Assembly: GCA_902806595.1 (NCBI GenBank)
Contig: CADCXC010000038.1
Span: 372,001-436,000, forward strand
Reading direction: 5' to 3'
Source of the DNA: Pyrenopolyporus hunteri
Taxonomy: Eukaryota > Ascomycota > Sordariomycetes > Xylariales > Hypoxylaceae
Length of the DNA: 64,000 bases
The notes below the pieces were generated by a model. That model searched no databases. It was not told the origin of the DNA and worked only from the letters and a program-made list of their open reading frames with translations. The stretch's first letter is position 1, and the number at the start of each line of letters is the position of its first letter. The position numbers were made by a program, and so were the translations under genes. Shown here piece by piece: positions 44,740-55,295 of the stretch.

Positions 44740-46617
44740 TTATCGAGTCAACCTCTTGAATGGATGCGCCTCCGTGTTGAAGACCCATTCATCCAAGTTT
44801 ATGAGGTCCGGCTCGCTGAAAATCAAGTAGAAGTATCTGCGCTTCATGCTTAGCAGGTGTATAGATGAAGTGAGGGGAAGAAGAAAAAAAAATAGGAAGT
44901 CAACTTACTTTAGGGTCTCGCCCAGCCAGAAACTCTCCATCGAGTCCTTCTTGGGAGGGTTACTATCGACAGTCACATCGCCCAAGGCGGCATTCGCCAG
45001 CGTCGTCTTCGTATTCTTCTCTATCGCCTCGAACATGGCCCAGGCCGATTCGAGCAGGTCTTGGCGACCGGTGATGCGGTACAAGATGAAGACGCTCTCT
45101 ATGGCTTCCGGTCGTAGGAGGTAAGTCGTGTCGGGGAACCGCGTGAAGCCCTTCGGCAGCCTCGACTTGGCGATGATCTCGTCTGCCCTGGTCATGTCCT
45201 CTAGGTCGCTCTCGCCCGCCTGGCGTAGGACGTCGCGCTTCCACGCCGACTCGTCCCACGCACAACGCTTCTCCGATTTGCAAGCAGCCATGACGAAGTT
45301 CTCGGGCATTATGCCGAGCGGCATCGCTTTGTATGTCCAAATACAGCCGTCCACCAGCTTTCTAGCCGCCTCGAGGTGGTCCGACTTCCCGAGTAGTTTC
45401 CCTCCGACAGCGAACATCCCACCGGCAAAGCAGGCCAGATGCTGGCCTTGACGTTCTAAACTTAGGGTTGTCTTGCCGTCTTTCTTCCCCACATGCACGG
45501 TGCCAGCTACTAGGATATCGGCCGCGTCCGGAACCATAGGCCGGAAGAGATTATGCTTGAGAGCTGTCTTCATCGAGTCTTCGTACATGGTTTTGTACGA
45601 GGGCATGAGCCCGCCCATCATAGCGTACATCTTGGGAAGATACTCGTACGTGCTGTCCGCGAGGGCGCCGAGCCCGAACGTGGTATCGAAGTTGAACTTC
45701 ATCTCTCGGGGGTTGAGCGTGAACGGCCACATACCGGGCAGCTGAGTCGTGCTTTGCTGCGCTTGCAAGGCCTCCCTAACCCTCTCGGCAGCGTCGAACC
45801 ACTTCGGGTCCCCGGTTAACATGGACAAGCGCGTGAATTCCATGCAGAACGAACCGAGTTCGGCAAGCCATTCTATATCGGGCGCGACTTGCTTGTCTCC
45901 GTGGATGGCAGCGTTGAAATCCCAACGGGAGATGGGCATGCGGTTGGGCGTATCGAACGCTTTGTACAGCATGTCACCGACCTCCCTGGCTTTGCGCAGC
46001 AGCCGCAGGTCGCCGCTCAAGTCATAGGCCGAAAGAAAGCCTCCCAGATAGCGAATGGTCGTCTCAAACGCGTTCACGGTCTCGAGCGAACTCGTCTTAA
46101 AGTCGATCTTGACCGCGGCGTTTACGGCTTCCTCGAATTCGTCTCGCATCGACATGATCCACAGGGTGTCCAAGCTGTCAACCAAGGTAGCCCCCCAGCC
46201 TCCGAACGTGTTCCTGGCATTGCCGCTGATGGGGGCCAGCTCGTCGCTCATGAAGGCCTTGGCCCTGTAAGAATCCCAGCAGCGGATGAAGGCCCTCTTG
46301 ACGGCTTGCTGCCGTTCCTGCCGGGTGGCCGCGTCTTTGGCGGATTCCGTCCCGAAGGTCTTCTGGATCTTGGGCAGCGCGCGGGGGCGGCCCGTCGGCA
46401 GCGGCTTCATATCCTGGACGGGATAGCGCGTGGGCACTTTCCGCCAGAAGTAGTTCTCGTCCTCGATGGCTTTCGCATCGGGCCGAGGCTCCGGCAACAC
46501 GGCCTCGGTACCAGCTGACCTGTAGTCATCCTGAGTGATCCAGGAATAGTAGAAAAAGAGAAGCAAAGCCGCTACCACGAAAGGGAACAGCACGCGCCGT
46601 CGCAAGATCATTTTCAC
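44740..46617 (-). CDS. Class I alpha-1,2-mannosidase (glycoside hydrolase family 47), membrane-anchored
   Basis: Exon 1 is 44909-46617 and exon 2 is 44740-44836. The 72-nt intron (GTAAGT...GCGCAG) splits the Lys codon so that the join reads WLGETLKYFYLIFSEP. The product is 601 residues. A short cytosolic N-terminus (MKMILRRR) and a single signal anchor at about 9-26 make it a type II protein of the ER/Golgi. GH47 signatures are clear: GWGATLVDSLDTLWIM, FETTIRYLGGFLSAYDLSGD, FNFDTTFGLGALADSTYEYL, RPEAIESVFILYRITG and, in exon 2, the calcium-site motif NTEAHPF. The enzyme trims alpha-1,2-mannose from N-glycans. The Cys count and the anchor fit either an ER mannosidase I or a Golgi enzyme; I cannot decide which. 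The last exon encodes only 31 complete residues, yet holds the calcium-binding Thr, so the splice is essential. Confidence 0.94.
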
Positions 46618-47218
46618 GGGATTCTATATATGTGAGATATGGAAACAGGCCCGACGAGATTGGGTCATCAGAAGCGGCATTGAAGGAGCGACTGGTAGGA
46701 GGTAAGCAACTTAGGACAAGTTGTTAAAAAGTAAATATAGTAGTTTCATGATTACGATCCAAAAGTCAAAGCCTCGTTTCTCCCCTGAAGCTGTTTGCAG
46801 ATTCGGGCAGTGATGCGCAAACCCCACGCGGGTACGTACCGTGTCAATTACATGCGATTGACGCATACGTCGTATAGGGTGTGTAATGATATAGGTACCT
46901 ATGTAATAATCCGATTTACCCCACCGGCATAGACAGCCCTGATACGTACATACATATATGCACATGTTGAATATAACGCTGTACATACAAATGTAGGTAG
47001 TCATAGATTTTACCATAATTCTCTATTAGAACGCCTCACCCCTATCTGACGTATATATCCAGCCAAGAAAAGCCTAAATTCATAACATCGTTAACAGATC
47101 CAGGTGGAATGTGAGAACCGTCGACTGACGGGGCGGGACCTCTCTCCCTAGTCTACCACCCCGCAAACTTACGGAAGTAAGACATCCTATGTAAGTCACT
47201 CTAAGAACAAACTCCTTC
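46618..47218. other. Intergenic region upstream of GH47 gene
   Basis: 600 bp holding the GH47 promoter side. It contains GGTACCTATG words (46892-46901) but no coding frame. Confidence 0.5.
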
Positions 47219-47337
47219 ACATATAGCCATAGGAGCTGGAAAATTCAGCACCCTGTCCGCTCTCCCCAGGGACAAGGCAGATACCCCCAGATTAATAGTT
47301 TGGGTCGGTGACGACCAGTGAATCCCTAGTGGTATGT
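47219..47337 (+). rRNA. 5S rRNA gene, diverged copy (possible pseudogene)
   Basis: A 119-nt segment that aligns by eye along its whole length with ascomycete 5S rRNA. It starts ACATATAGCCATAGGA (family: ACATACGACCATAGGG), contains the CTGTCCGCTC of loop/helix III, then AATAGTTTGGGTCGGTGACG of the helix IV/V arm, then AGTGAATCCC, and ends GGTATGT. The ends pair as helix I (ACATA with TATGT, plus a T-G pair). Helix IV can form as GGTCG-GTGA-CGACC. The middle, around the helix II strand and the internal promoter (AAGGCAGATACCCCC), has drifted well away from the standard sequence. A T-rich tract with TTTT follows at about 47365, suitable for RNA polymerase III termination. In Neurospora and relatives 5S genes are dispersed, with sequence variants and pseudogenes, so a single diverged copy here is expected behaviour. 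Whether it is transcribed is unknown. Confidence 0.75.
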
Positions 47338-47509
47338 GTCCTCCTCTTCGTTTCTCTCCTTTTCCCCTCTCCCCTTTAATCATCGTTGGGTATCATATCG
47401 TATAAACCAGAAGTTGAATGGCCCACTCCAAAGTGTGTCTACCTCACCTATGTCCCAAGCCTCTCTGTCTTTCGTTGTTGTTCTCCGGAACACTTACAGG
47501 GGCACGTTG

Positions 47510-50500
47510 TTACCTTGGGAGGGTTTTCTGATTACTCTTCCTCCGCAGCTCCTGTAAGCGTTGAAGCAGTGACAGTACCCACTCCGGGATGTATGGCTGT
47601 AGTGACAGCGCCCATTTCGAAACGTGTGACCATAGTGACCGTGCCCACTTCGGGATGGTGTTTATATTCCATGCAAAGATGATGGTAGGGACGGAGACGG
47701 CGATTGTCGCGCCAACTACTTGCAACGTCAGCATTTGATTTCGCGGGCGTTAGACGTAACCACCACGCTTCGTACACCACGTTCCCCTCCTCGTGGGGAA
47801 AAATGGATATATTGAGCGCAAATAGGGATACGAGGAACGAAAGAGGGAGCTTGTTTGGTACGCGAAACCATCAGTCGAGTGCGCCGGCACAGTCTTATCC
47901 TCCAAGTGATTAGTTAGGTACTTACAAAGACAGTGGCGACAACCGTAAAGATAAATGCGCTGCTAGCTTGTGCTCGGCTATATTCCGCTAGCCGCAATTC
48001 GAGGAGGGTGTTGATCTACTTTCATATTAGCTGCCTAGGTAGGCAAAGGTAATCTTTGGACAAACAGAACTGACGTAGTCTTTCGCAAGGACTGCCTCCG
48101 AGAGCATACCATCCAGATCGTTTGTGACGTCGGTAGGTGGGCAAGAGTGGTAGTATGGGAGATGGCCTGCCGGCATCTCAGGAGGGAATGCTTGCTTCCA
48201 GACGGCTTCTTGGTGCTCCGCTACGGACTTCAGAATGTTGAGTTCGTCGTGAATATCCCGTGTCTGATCAAGAAGCTCGGTCTCGTTTGAGATGACATGA
48301 TAGCGGTTAAACTCTGCTTCCCGTACTTTGTGGTGCCGCTCTCCCCGCTCATCTGTCCCGCCGCGTAGGCCTGCGAGGAAATTCCGGAAAAGTCTAGTTT
48401 CACTCTCGGCCTGTTCGAGTTGGTTAACCAGGATAGGCATAACGTCACGCAAGTACAAAAACTAACCACGTCTCTGATCGATTCTCGAAATATATCGATT
48501 GGGCCTTCCTTGACCTTCGTTGACTTGTCCGAAGCCAAAAAGGATATCCACTTATCCGTAAAGGACTGTGTTGCAACCCCGAGAATTAGCTCCATCATCG
48601 ACCAGACCGACGCACCGCGGTCGAGCCGACTTCTAGCCTCGCCGCGAATTATGTCAATCAAAGTAGTCTGGAATAGATTTCGTGCGGGCATCTCATCGGA
48701 GTCTTCTGCTTTGATCGCCTCTTCCGGTGTAATCGAGTCTTCTTCCGTGGCTGTGATGACCGTCTCTGCGTAGGTGTTAGCTAGGACACACGCGTGCACT
48801 TCCCAGCGCCTCGAGCCATACTCTCATCGACAATCCATAACCATAGTTGGTTTACCATAAAGATCCTCGTGTCACTTGGGTCACGTCTCCGTAAGAATTT
48901 CGACAGCACCTGGTCCGCATCTCTCGGACCAGTATCGACAATGCTCGGATAATAGTACTGGTCAAGGGTTATGGGCTTGTGCTTAATCTGTCTCGAGTTA
49001 CGGCTCTTCATGAGGTTTCCAGGTCCGTGGGGTCTGCCGGTGTCCCCGTTCACCTCCTTGGACGGATGGTTTCCTAGAGTGATATACGGCATCTTATTGT
49101 TGATGAATGTCAGCAAAGTACGGTGACCCCTTAAAAATAAAAATGGCTTTGTCGATACGTACGTAGACAGCGATGCATGTAGTGGGCTCTCCCGATAGTT
49201 GACTGCCGTCTAGATCATGGTTCGAGCGATTACGGTGACTCATATACTTTATCTAACGGGGGAGGATGGTAAGCCATCAAGATCATCGGGGTAAAGGCTT
49301 TATATGGTACATACCACGCATCGCGGCTTCATGTAGCGTCGTTTCCCGCCCGCCGCCAATTCGGTCCAACTTTGATCTAGATGCGTCATCAAACTTCTAT
49401 AGTCAACCGCCAGGCGTTCCGAATCATGCGATAACCTACGAACGAGGTCCTAGAGAATGTGTAATGTGAGATATCCATAGCGGGGCGCAGAATGAGATAT
49501 AACTCACTCTCATTAATTGTAGCTGTCCGCGAAATACCCGTCAACGCCGACCCGTCATCGGCATATGCACAAAATTGGGGAGACTTACGTCGTTGACTGG
49601 AAGATGAACCCAACGAAGCTCGAGGTCACCGTTGGAGTGTTCTCCTTGCGAGATTGGCTCGGCTCCCGCCAGATGAACTCCCTGTTTGCTTAAGGACTCG
49701 TCGGAGCTATTCCCCTCCTGTTGGCAAGCTATCGGACTTGGGTTTCCCAGCCTCTCCTTTAACGTCTTCAAATCGCGCTGGTCTAAGCTCCCCTCCACTC
49801 CTTTCATGAGGGACTCGGGACCTTTCTCGTAAATGATCTCGCTAATCTTAAAATTCCGGGATGAGATATTCATGCCTTCACTGTTAGAACGAATGTCGAC
49901 GATATTCCCCCGGGTATTTAACGCCGAATCCCCCTCACCGGTCAGTACCGGCGGTACAGTTACGAGGTCCTTTTTTAAATTGCTGACACGGGGGAGAATC
50001 GGCGGTGGATTCCGAAGTAGGTCTCTAATGAGGTTGCCCACGTCAACATTTCCGTATTTGGCTGAGACAAGCCTTTGGGCATCCTCAATAATAGGACCAG
50101 AGTATCCGCCCTTTGATAACAGCCACCACACCACGACCGCTCGAGAGCGACGGACTGCCATATGGAGAGCTATCTCGTCTTGTCCAGCCTCGCCCTCCGT
50201 AATCGGGTACCACCCCTTTAATAGCTTTCGCAAAAGAGGTTCATTTCCGGGTGCCTCATACATAGCAACGACCTCGATGATTTCATCAGCTTTTTCCAGA
50301 TCGCGTGGCCGACTGAGCGGGATAAAGCTCCTGTCTTTCCTGAGTTGGGCGATCGCGTCCCAAAATATTGCTTCCAAAAGACTATATCGTCGATCAATGG
50401 AAATAGCCAGAGGGGACTCGCCTCGATCATTCTGTTTTATAATTGCCCCGACCCTCTCAGATGGCTCCGGTATCATTTTCAGGAGACGTTGCGCGGCTAG

Positions 50501-51838
50501 GATACTGCCATTGTTGGCCGTTACGTGAAGCCAGGTTGTGCCTTTTTGTTCCCACCGTCGCGCGTCTGCGTGTCGACTCATGCAATGATCGACTAATTCG
50601 ACGGCATCGTTTGAGATTGCCCAATGCAAGAGAGCTATGACCCGCTCCTGTCCATCATACACAACCTTTTTAGAGTACTCCAACAACGATTTCTCGATCG
50701 TAATAATGTCGCCTATTTGTTCTTTGAAGGTCCTTCCTGTTCCGGCCTGGTTTTCAAGAGAATTACACCGGGCCATCAGCAGTTCGAGCGCAACTTCGAT
50801 CTTGTCTTTGATAACCGCGGCGTATAGGGCTGTGTGACCGTCTCTATCACGGACCATGGTGTCAGCTCCCTCTTGTAGAAGTATCCTAACTAAGGGCATA
50901 TCAGACTCGCGACAGGCATCCATAAGCACGGTAGACCCATCAGAACCTTGTTTCTGATCGATGTTGGCGCCTAGGCCGATGAGGCGTTTGACGAGCTCGT
51001 GCTTCTGGCTTGTGCAAGCAACAGAGAGGGCAGATTCGCCACGCCCGTTGACTTGATTGACGTCCACATTTGCATCAGAGAGTGTACGAAGCATGCCCCC
51101 GATATCGCCATCGGACGCCCGCTTGTTGCGGATGCTTTCATGGAAACAAGTATTACCTAGTGTATTGACGTCGCTGGCCGACGCGCCGTGGGACAACAGC
51201 GTTTCGAGGCTCTTCCGTTGCAAACGCCAACATGAATACAAGATAGGACTGTCTCCGAAGACATCTCTCCTGTGGATATCTGCGCCGTACTCGATAAGCG
51301 TCTCGATAATTTTAACATTGCCTCCCCGGCAAGCTTGGAACAGTGGCGTCTTTTTGTCCGTCCTTGGCTGGTCGACGTCCACGCCCGACTTCAGCAGCCA
51401 CTCTACAGCACCTTGGTTTTTCTCGAGGCATGCCAGATGCAGGGGCCCATTTGACTTGCGGTCTACATGGCTCATCTGATCCCTTCCCCCTGATAGCAGA
51501 CGCCGTAGAATAGCCTCCTGGCCGTACATGCAGGCGATGAGGAATGGCGTCCTGCCCTCCTTGTCACTGCAGCTTAAGGTTGCGTGTGCATTCATAAGGC
51601 CGTCAAGCATTTCAACCCGGCCGTATTGGCATGCCAAGTGTAATGGGCTCGACCCTTTCTCATCTTGTGCGTCGATGCCCGCATTCCTGGAGAGGAGCAG
51701 TTTTATGGTATCTTCCTTACACCGGTGCTGGTAATCCGCAACTGAATACTGGTGACAACATCCACGACTGCCACGTAACGGGTGGCTGTCTCGACGTGTC
51801 TCAGTATGAGTGCGGCTGTAAATACGACGCCGGCACAT
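47510..51838 (-). CDS. Ankyrin-repeat protein with C-terminal CorA-like membrane domain
   Basis: Ten exons join in one continuous frame of 1262 residues: 49589-51838, 49508-49522 (15 nt), 49315-49449, 49163-49252, 48822-49092, 48467-48765, 48075-48410, 47926-48015, 47756-47849 and 47510-47718. Every intron is GT-AG, mostly 50-100 nt; the last is only 37 nt. Exon 1 encodes about a dozen ankyrin repeats (residues 40-500; GSSPLHLACQYGRVEML, GRTPFLIACMYGQEAIL, NGPLHLACLEKNQGAVEWLL). Next come HLPVNDLQLMRDLVRRL and the block LDQYYYPSIVDTGPRDADQV then MVNQLWLWIVDE, which I know from fungal ankyrin-CorA proteins. A helical segment (RDIHDELNILKSVAEHQ) precedes two membrane helices: AFIFTVVATVFLPLSFLVSL (about 1153-1172) and LLVGATIAVSVPTIIFAW (about 1194-1211). 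The CorA GMN signature reads ALN, so magnesium transport is doubtful. The 5' end is uncertain: the first ankyrin unit is incomplete and further exons may lie at 51850-52110. Confidence 0.82.
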
Positions 51839-53164
51839 ACGATGAGCATCATAATGCGTTGCCTATCGACCTAGTGTTGGAGGCGCGCCTAAGCAAAGCA
51901 AGCAGGCTCTACAATGTTGCCCCGGCCGGAGACACAATCAGATAATGTCGCACTTGGCGCCTTTGACATGGCTCGCAGGGGCCGGGCCCTAACCCCCGGC
52001 CAGTCCATCGACGAGCCTCCCAGGAATTCCGACGTTAGGGGCTGCCGGTGTTGGATCAAGAAAGCCGTATTGCATTTAGTGGAGGGAGATATGCCATTGC
52101 CGCTCGACAAAGGGTGTGAGGGGGGATCACCGCTTCGAAGAGTGGATAATTTGCCACTACGTTGACGTAGTCAGGCAGGACGGCCTGCATATGCATGCAT
52201 AATGGTCTAGATGACTTCAGTCCAGGCCGGCGCCGGCGCGACGTACCTACAGTAGGTAACTAAATCATGTATTTACCTACCTAGGTAGGTACTTGTCGTA
52301 AAACGAAGCGGATTTCTACCTCGCTACCATTGGGTGGTACCGATCGAGGGGATCAACCCGAGGGTTGGGAATGGAAAGGTTAGGACGCCGATGAAGGCTA
52401 CCGTGGTGGTTTGGGGATTTTCATCTCCGGGCCTTTAGACTTCTGGCGTCATTCAAGCAAAACTACGAGCGCAATCATGCTAGCCCATATAATTAATACG
52501 CAGCTCGCGATGACGCAAACTCTGCAACAATGTCCTTCAGCTTACGATCTGATCTACAAGGAGGCATCATCAAGGGACATACCTCTACCATAGGCTGCAT
52601 TCATCATACCACCTAACCACCTAGGTAGATATATCCTCAAGCCACGTCCTCGGGCGATCCCGAAAGGAGGAATCGGAATCCGAGGAGGTAAGGTAAGGTA
52701 CCTGGCTTCGAGGTTTCTCACGGAAGTGCTCGGGTGGCCGCATATATTGCTGTCTTCCAGCTCACCAGCGCCACCTCGTAGCACCGCATAGCACAGCACC
52801 GCACCACACCTTGCACTCAAGCAAGCTCTCCACAAGTCAAGTTGCCTCTGCATGGGGCAGAGCGTACATTCGCCTTCTCGAATCGACGTAGCCGTGCCCA
52901 TCTTACCCCTACGTGTAATTATATACGTGCCTACCCAGGTATATGTTTAATACCAAATAATCACATGACCGTAGCTCGGAGAGCGATTTATGGCCCTTAG
53001 AATGTGCGGCGGGCCGCAAATAGCTGCTGCATCGCGGCAGTTTACGGAGTTTAGGGAGTTCTAGTCCTACAACCGCTAGACTAGCAAGTGGGCTGGCGGC
53101 GGCCATGCGCTACACGTATTCTCGCATAGATAGAAACCCAGCAAAAGGAAATAGCGCACCAACA
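51839..53164. other. Intergenic region between ankyrin-CorA gene and tRNA-Val
   Basis: About 1.3 kb. The first 270 bp may contain upstream exons of the ankyrin-CorA gene: a minus-strand frame from 52110 could join through a 46-nt intron ending near 51869 to a short exon and then to exon 1, but this is speculative. A palindromic TACCTACCTAGGTAGGTA word lies at 52274-52291. Nothing else is supported. Confidence 0.45.
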
Positions 53165-53254
53165 AGTCGCGTGGTCTAATGGTTATGATTTCTCGTTCAC
53201 ATCGACGCGTTCAAAGTCCCGAGAAGGTTCCGTGTTCGATCCACGGCGTGACTA
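53165..53254 (+). tRNA. tRNA-Val(CAC) with a 17-nt intron
   Basis: The cloverleaf folds by hand. Acceptor strands AGTCGCG and CGTGACT pair over 7 bp with one G-U. The D arm is GTC...GAT with TAATGGTTAT. The anticodon stem is TCTCG/CGAGA, the variable loop is AGGTT and the T arm is CCGTG-TTCGATC-CACGG. The discriminator is A54 of the line (53254). The anticodon loop begins TTCACA, placing CAC at positions 34-36 after the conserved U33 and before A37. A 17-nt insertion (TCGACGCGTTCAAAGTC) at the canonical 37/38 site precedes C38. The A box (TGGTCTAATGG) and B box (TGTTCGATCC) of the internal promoter are present. T-rich sequence (TTTTCC and TTTTTCTTTTTT, about 53264-53283) follows as a polymerase III terminator. 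CAC reads the valine codon GUG. Confidence 0.85.
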
Positions 53255-53263
53255 AGTTAAGAC

Positions 53264-53286
53264 TAATTTTCCTTTTTCTTTTTTGA
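53264..53286 (+). terminator. T-rich RNA polymerase III terminator after tRNA-Val
   Basis: Runs of four to six T residues begin about 10 nt after the tRNA 3' end, as expected for polymerase III termination. Confidence 0.65.
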
Positions 53287-53424
53287 CTTAATTATGTCGA
53301 CGACTTATGAGCCTACGATGGTGTCGTTTAAGCCTAGACAGGGAAACGAGCCTCCGAAACGATTTCTGCGACGACAGAAACGAAGACGCGCCAATTAACA
53401 CCTACGGGGTACCTGTTAAGAGCC

Positions 53425-55295
53425 CTACCGCGCCCCAGGAAAAGGCAGCACGGCAACACCCCGCAAGCCATCCGCGCCTTTCGCCCGGATGCCAAACACG
53501 ACGTCGTCCTTGCTCAGCGGCAGCGTAGCCTCGGCAGCAGCACCCACGTCGAGCACGCCCGTCCAGAAGGGCGCGCTCGTCGGCCGCCAGACCACCTCGT
53601 ACCCGCCGTCGTGCGCCGCGGCGGGGGGTTCCCAGTAGAGCGTGGTGGAGCTGCTCAGGGCGGACGTGTCGACGCGGACGTTCCTGGGGGCGCCGGGCCC
53701 CGCGGCGAGGCTCCAGAGCGCGGCGCCGTTGACGCGGGCGACGCGGGCGACGTACGCGAAGTCGACGAACTCGGGCAGGTCGCCGTACTGCTTGCCGCCG
53801 CCGGCCGGGTCGACGCGCACGTCCTGGTGCTGGTGGGCGTAGTCCTCGTGGGGCTCGGTGAAGCGCGCGGCCGGGTACCCGGCCTCGAGGAAGGGCCGGT
53901 GGTCGCCGCCCCGCAGGTACCGGTCCAGCCGGTACACGACCGACACGTTCATCCCCGTCGCCGCGTTCTCCGCCGTCTCCTTGACGAACCGCGCCAGCTG
54001 CCGCGCCGGCGTGTCGTTCTCCCCGCCGATCGAGAGCCGCGTCTCCCGCGTCGTGCTGTTCTCGACCGCGAGCGGCGGCAGGCCTTGCGCGAACAGCCGG
54101 ATCACGTACGGGTCCACGAATTCCCCGTCTTCCCCGCCCTTGGGCGAGCCTACGATGTCGTTCGTGAACATGCCTTCGACCTTTGCGGGTGCGTACGAGG
54201 GTTAGTCATTCATAATTTTATCATAGATTGTTTAAGAGCTATCGTGAGCAGACGTAGGGTGTAAAGGGGCAGATCGGGGAACTCTGGAGCCTCTAAAGGG
54301 ATTTACCTGCCTAAACCCGAAGATGATGGCTGACTTACGTTGACTCTCGGCGTAGCATTGGCATACGTCTGGGCTAGGAACTGCGCTCCGTACAGTCCCT
54401 GCTCCTCGCCCGCAACCGCCACGAACGCGATACTCGCCTTGGGACGGGGGTACTGAGGCTGCGACATAATGCGCGCCAGCTCAAGCGAGACAGCAACTCC
54501 GGAAGCATCGTCATCGGCGCCCGGAGCATCGTCCTCGTAATTCAGGGGGTCCGAAACCCTCGAGTCGTAATGCCCGGACACGACGTACAGCCGGTTCTCC
54601 TCGGTGCCCTTGAGGGTCGCGACGACGTCGCTGATGCGCACGGGAAACAGGATCCGGTTCCCGTCCCGCTCCTGCACGTACCCCACGGTCTCGACGCTCA
54701 GCCGCCCGTCGCTGGCGTCGGCGTACCGCTGGAACTCGGCGTGGATCCACTGCGGGACGGAGTCAGTCAGTCAGTCAGTCAGTCAGTCGTACCTTTTCGA
54801 ATAAGAAGCCCAAACCCCGCGGGTATATCTCCAAAACCACATCCTCCCGCTCCGACTTTCTCAACAGGCAGCAAACTCGACTCCCTATAACAAGTAGGAA
54901 AAGGGGGCGTTAAAGTAAAGAGAAGAAACGGCCCGGATCAGACGTACATCCCTCGCGGCCCCAATCCCCCTGGTACTCGAATTCTGCGTCGACAGCGTGT
55001 GCCTCGTGCCGAACGAGACCAGCTTGCGGATCGTGGCCTCGATGTTCTTCGGGTCGACCTGGGCCAGCATTGACTCGAGGACGGCGGAGGGCGGCTGCGG
55101 CTCGTTGGGCCCGCCGACCGAGTTCGGCGGCCAGCTCGACGCCGCGCATGTCAGCGTTGTTGTTGGATCGCCTGCCGCCGCTGCCCTGGGCCGCGCGAGG
55201 CGGAAAAGGTTGGATGGGTTGCGGGAGGTGAGGGGTGTGGCCGCGCTGAGGGCGACGCTTGCGGTTAGAGCGAGGATGGAGAGAGGGATTTTCAT
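53425..55295 (-). CDS. Secreted M28-family zinc aminopeptidase
   Basis: Three exons, 54948-55295, 54339-54749 and 53425-54180, give 504 residues. Introns of 198 nt (GTACGT...CCGCAG) and 158 nt (GTAAGT...CAAAG) are both phase 0. A signal peptide (MKIPLSILALTASVALSAA) is followed by a propeptide-like region. The M28 metal-site motifs are in order: VVSGHYDSRVSDPLN (His and Asp), GADDDASGVA (bridging Asp), AGEEQGLYGAQFLA (catalytic Glu pair), MFTNDIVGSPKG (Asp), and TEPHEDYAHQHQD (final His). After the catalytic domain there is a C-terminal beta-rich module (PRNVRVDTSALSSSTTLYWE through ATLPLSKDD) resembling a fibronectin-type III fold. Several NxS/T sites suggest N-glycosylation. It probably releases N-terminal amino acids outside the cell. 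All five metal-site segments are intact, so it should be active. The first intron contains an AGTC microsatellite. Confidence 0.94.
54761..54789 (+). repeat. AGTC tetranucleotide microsatellite inside an intron
   Basis: Seven copies of AGTC/CAGT lie in intron 1 of the M28 peptidase gene, immediately upstream (in gene sense) of the splice acceptor. On the coding strand it reads GACT repeats ahead of CGTCCCGCAG. Confidence 0.85.

Noticed and set aside
45889..46518. 209-codon plus-strand frame opposite the GH47 gene
   Set aside because: The opposite strand is clearly the mannosidase; this frame has no motif.
51839..52110. Upstream exons of the ankyrin-CorA gene
   Set aside because: A frame-preserving chain of two more introns can be drawn, but the encoded residues show no ankyrin character, so I left them out of the gene model.
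53611..54264. 217-codon plus-strand frame opposite the M28 peptidase
   Set aside because: Shadow of GC-rich exon 3; no coding signal of its own.
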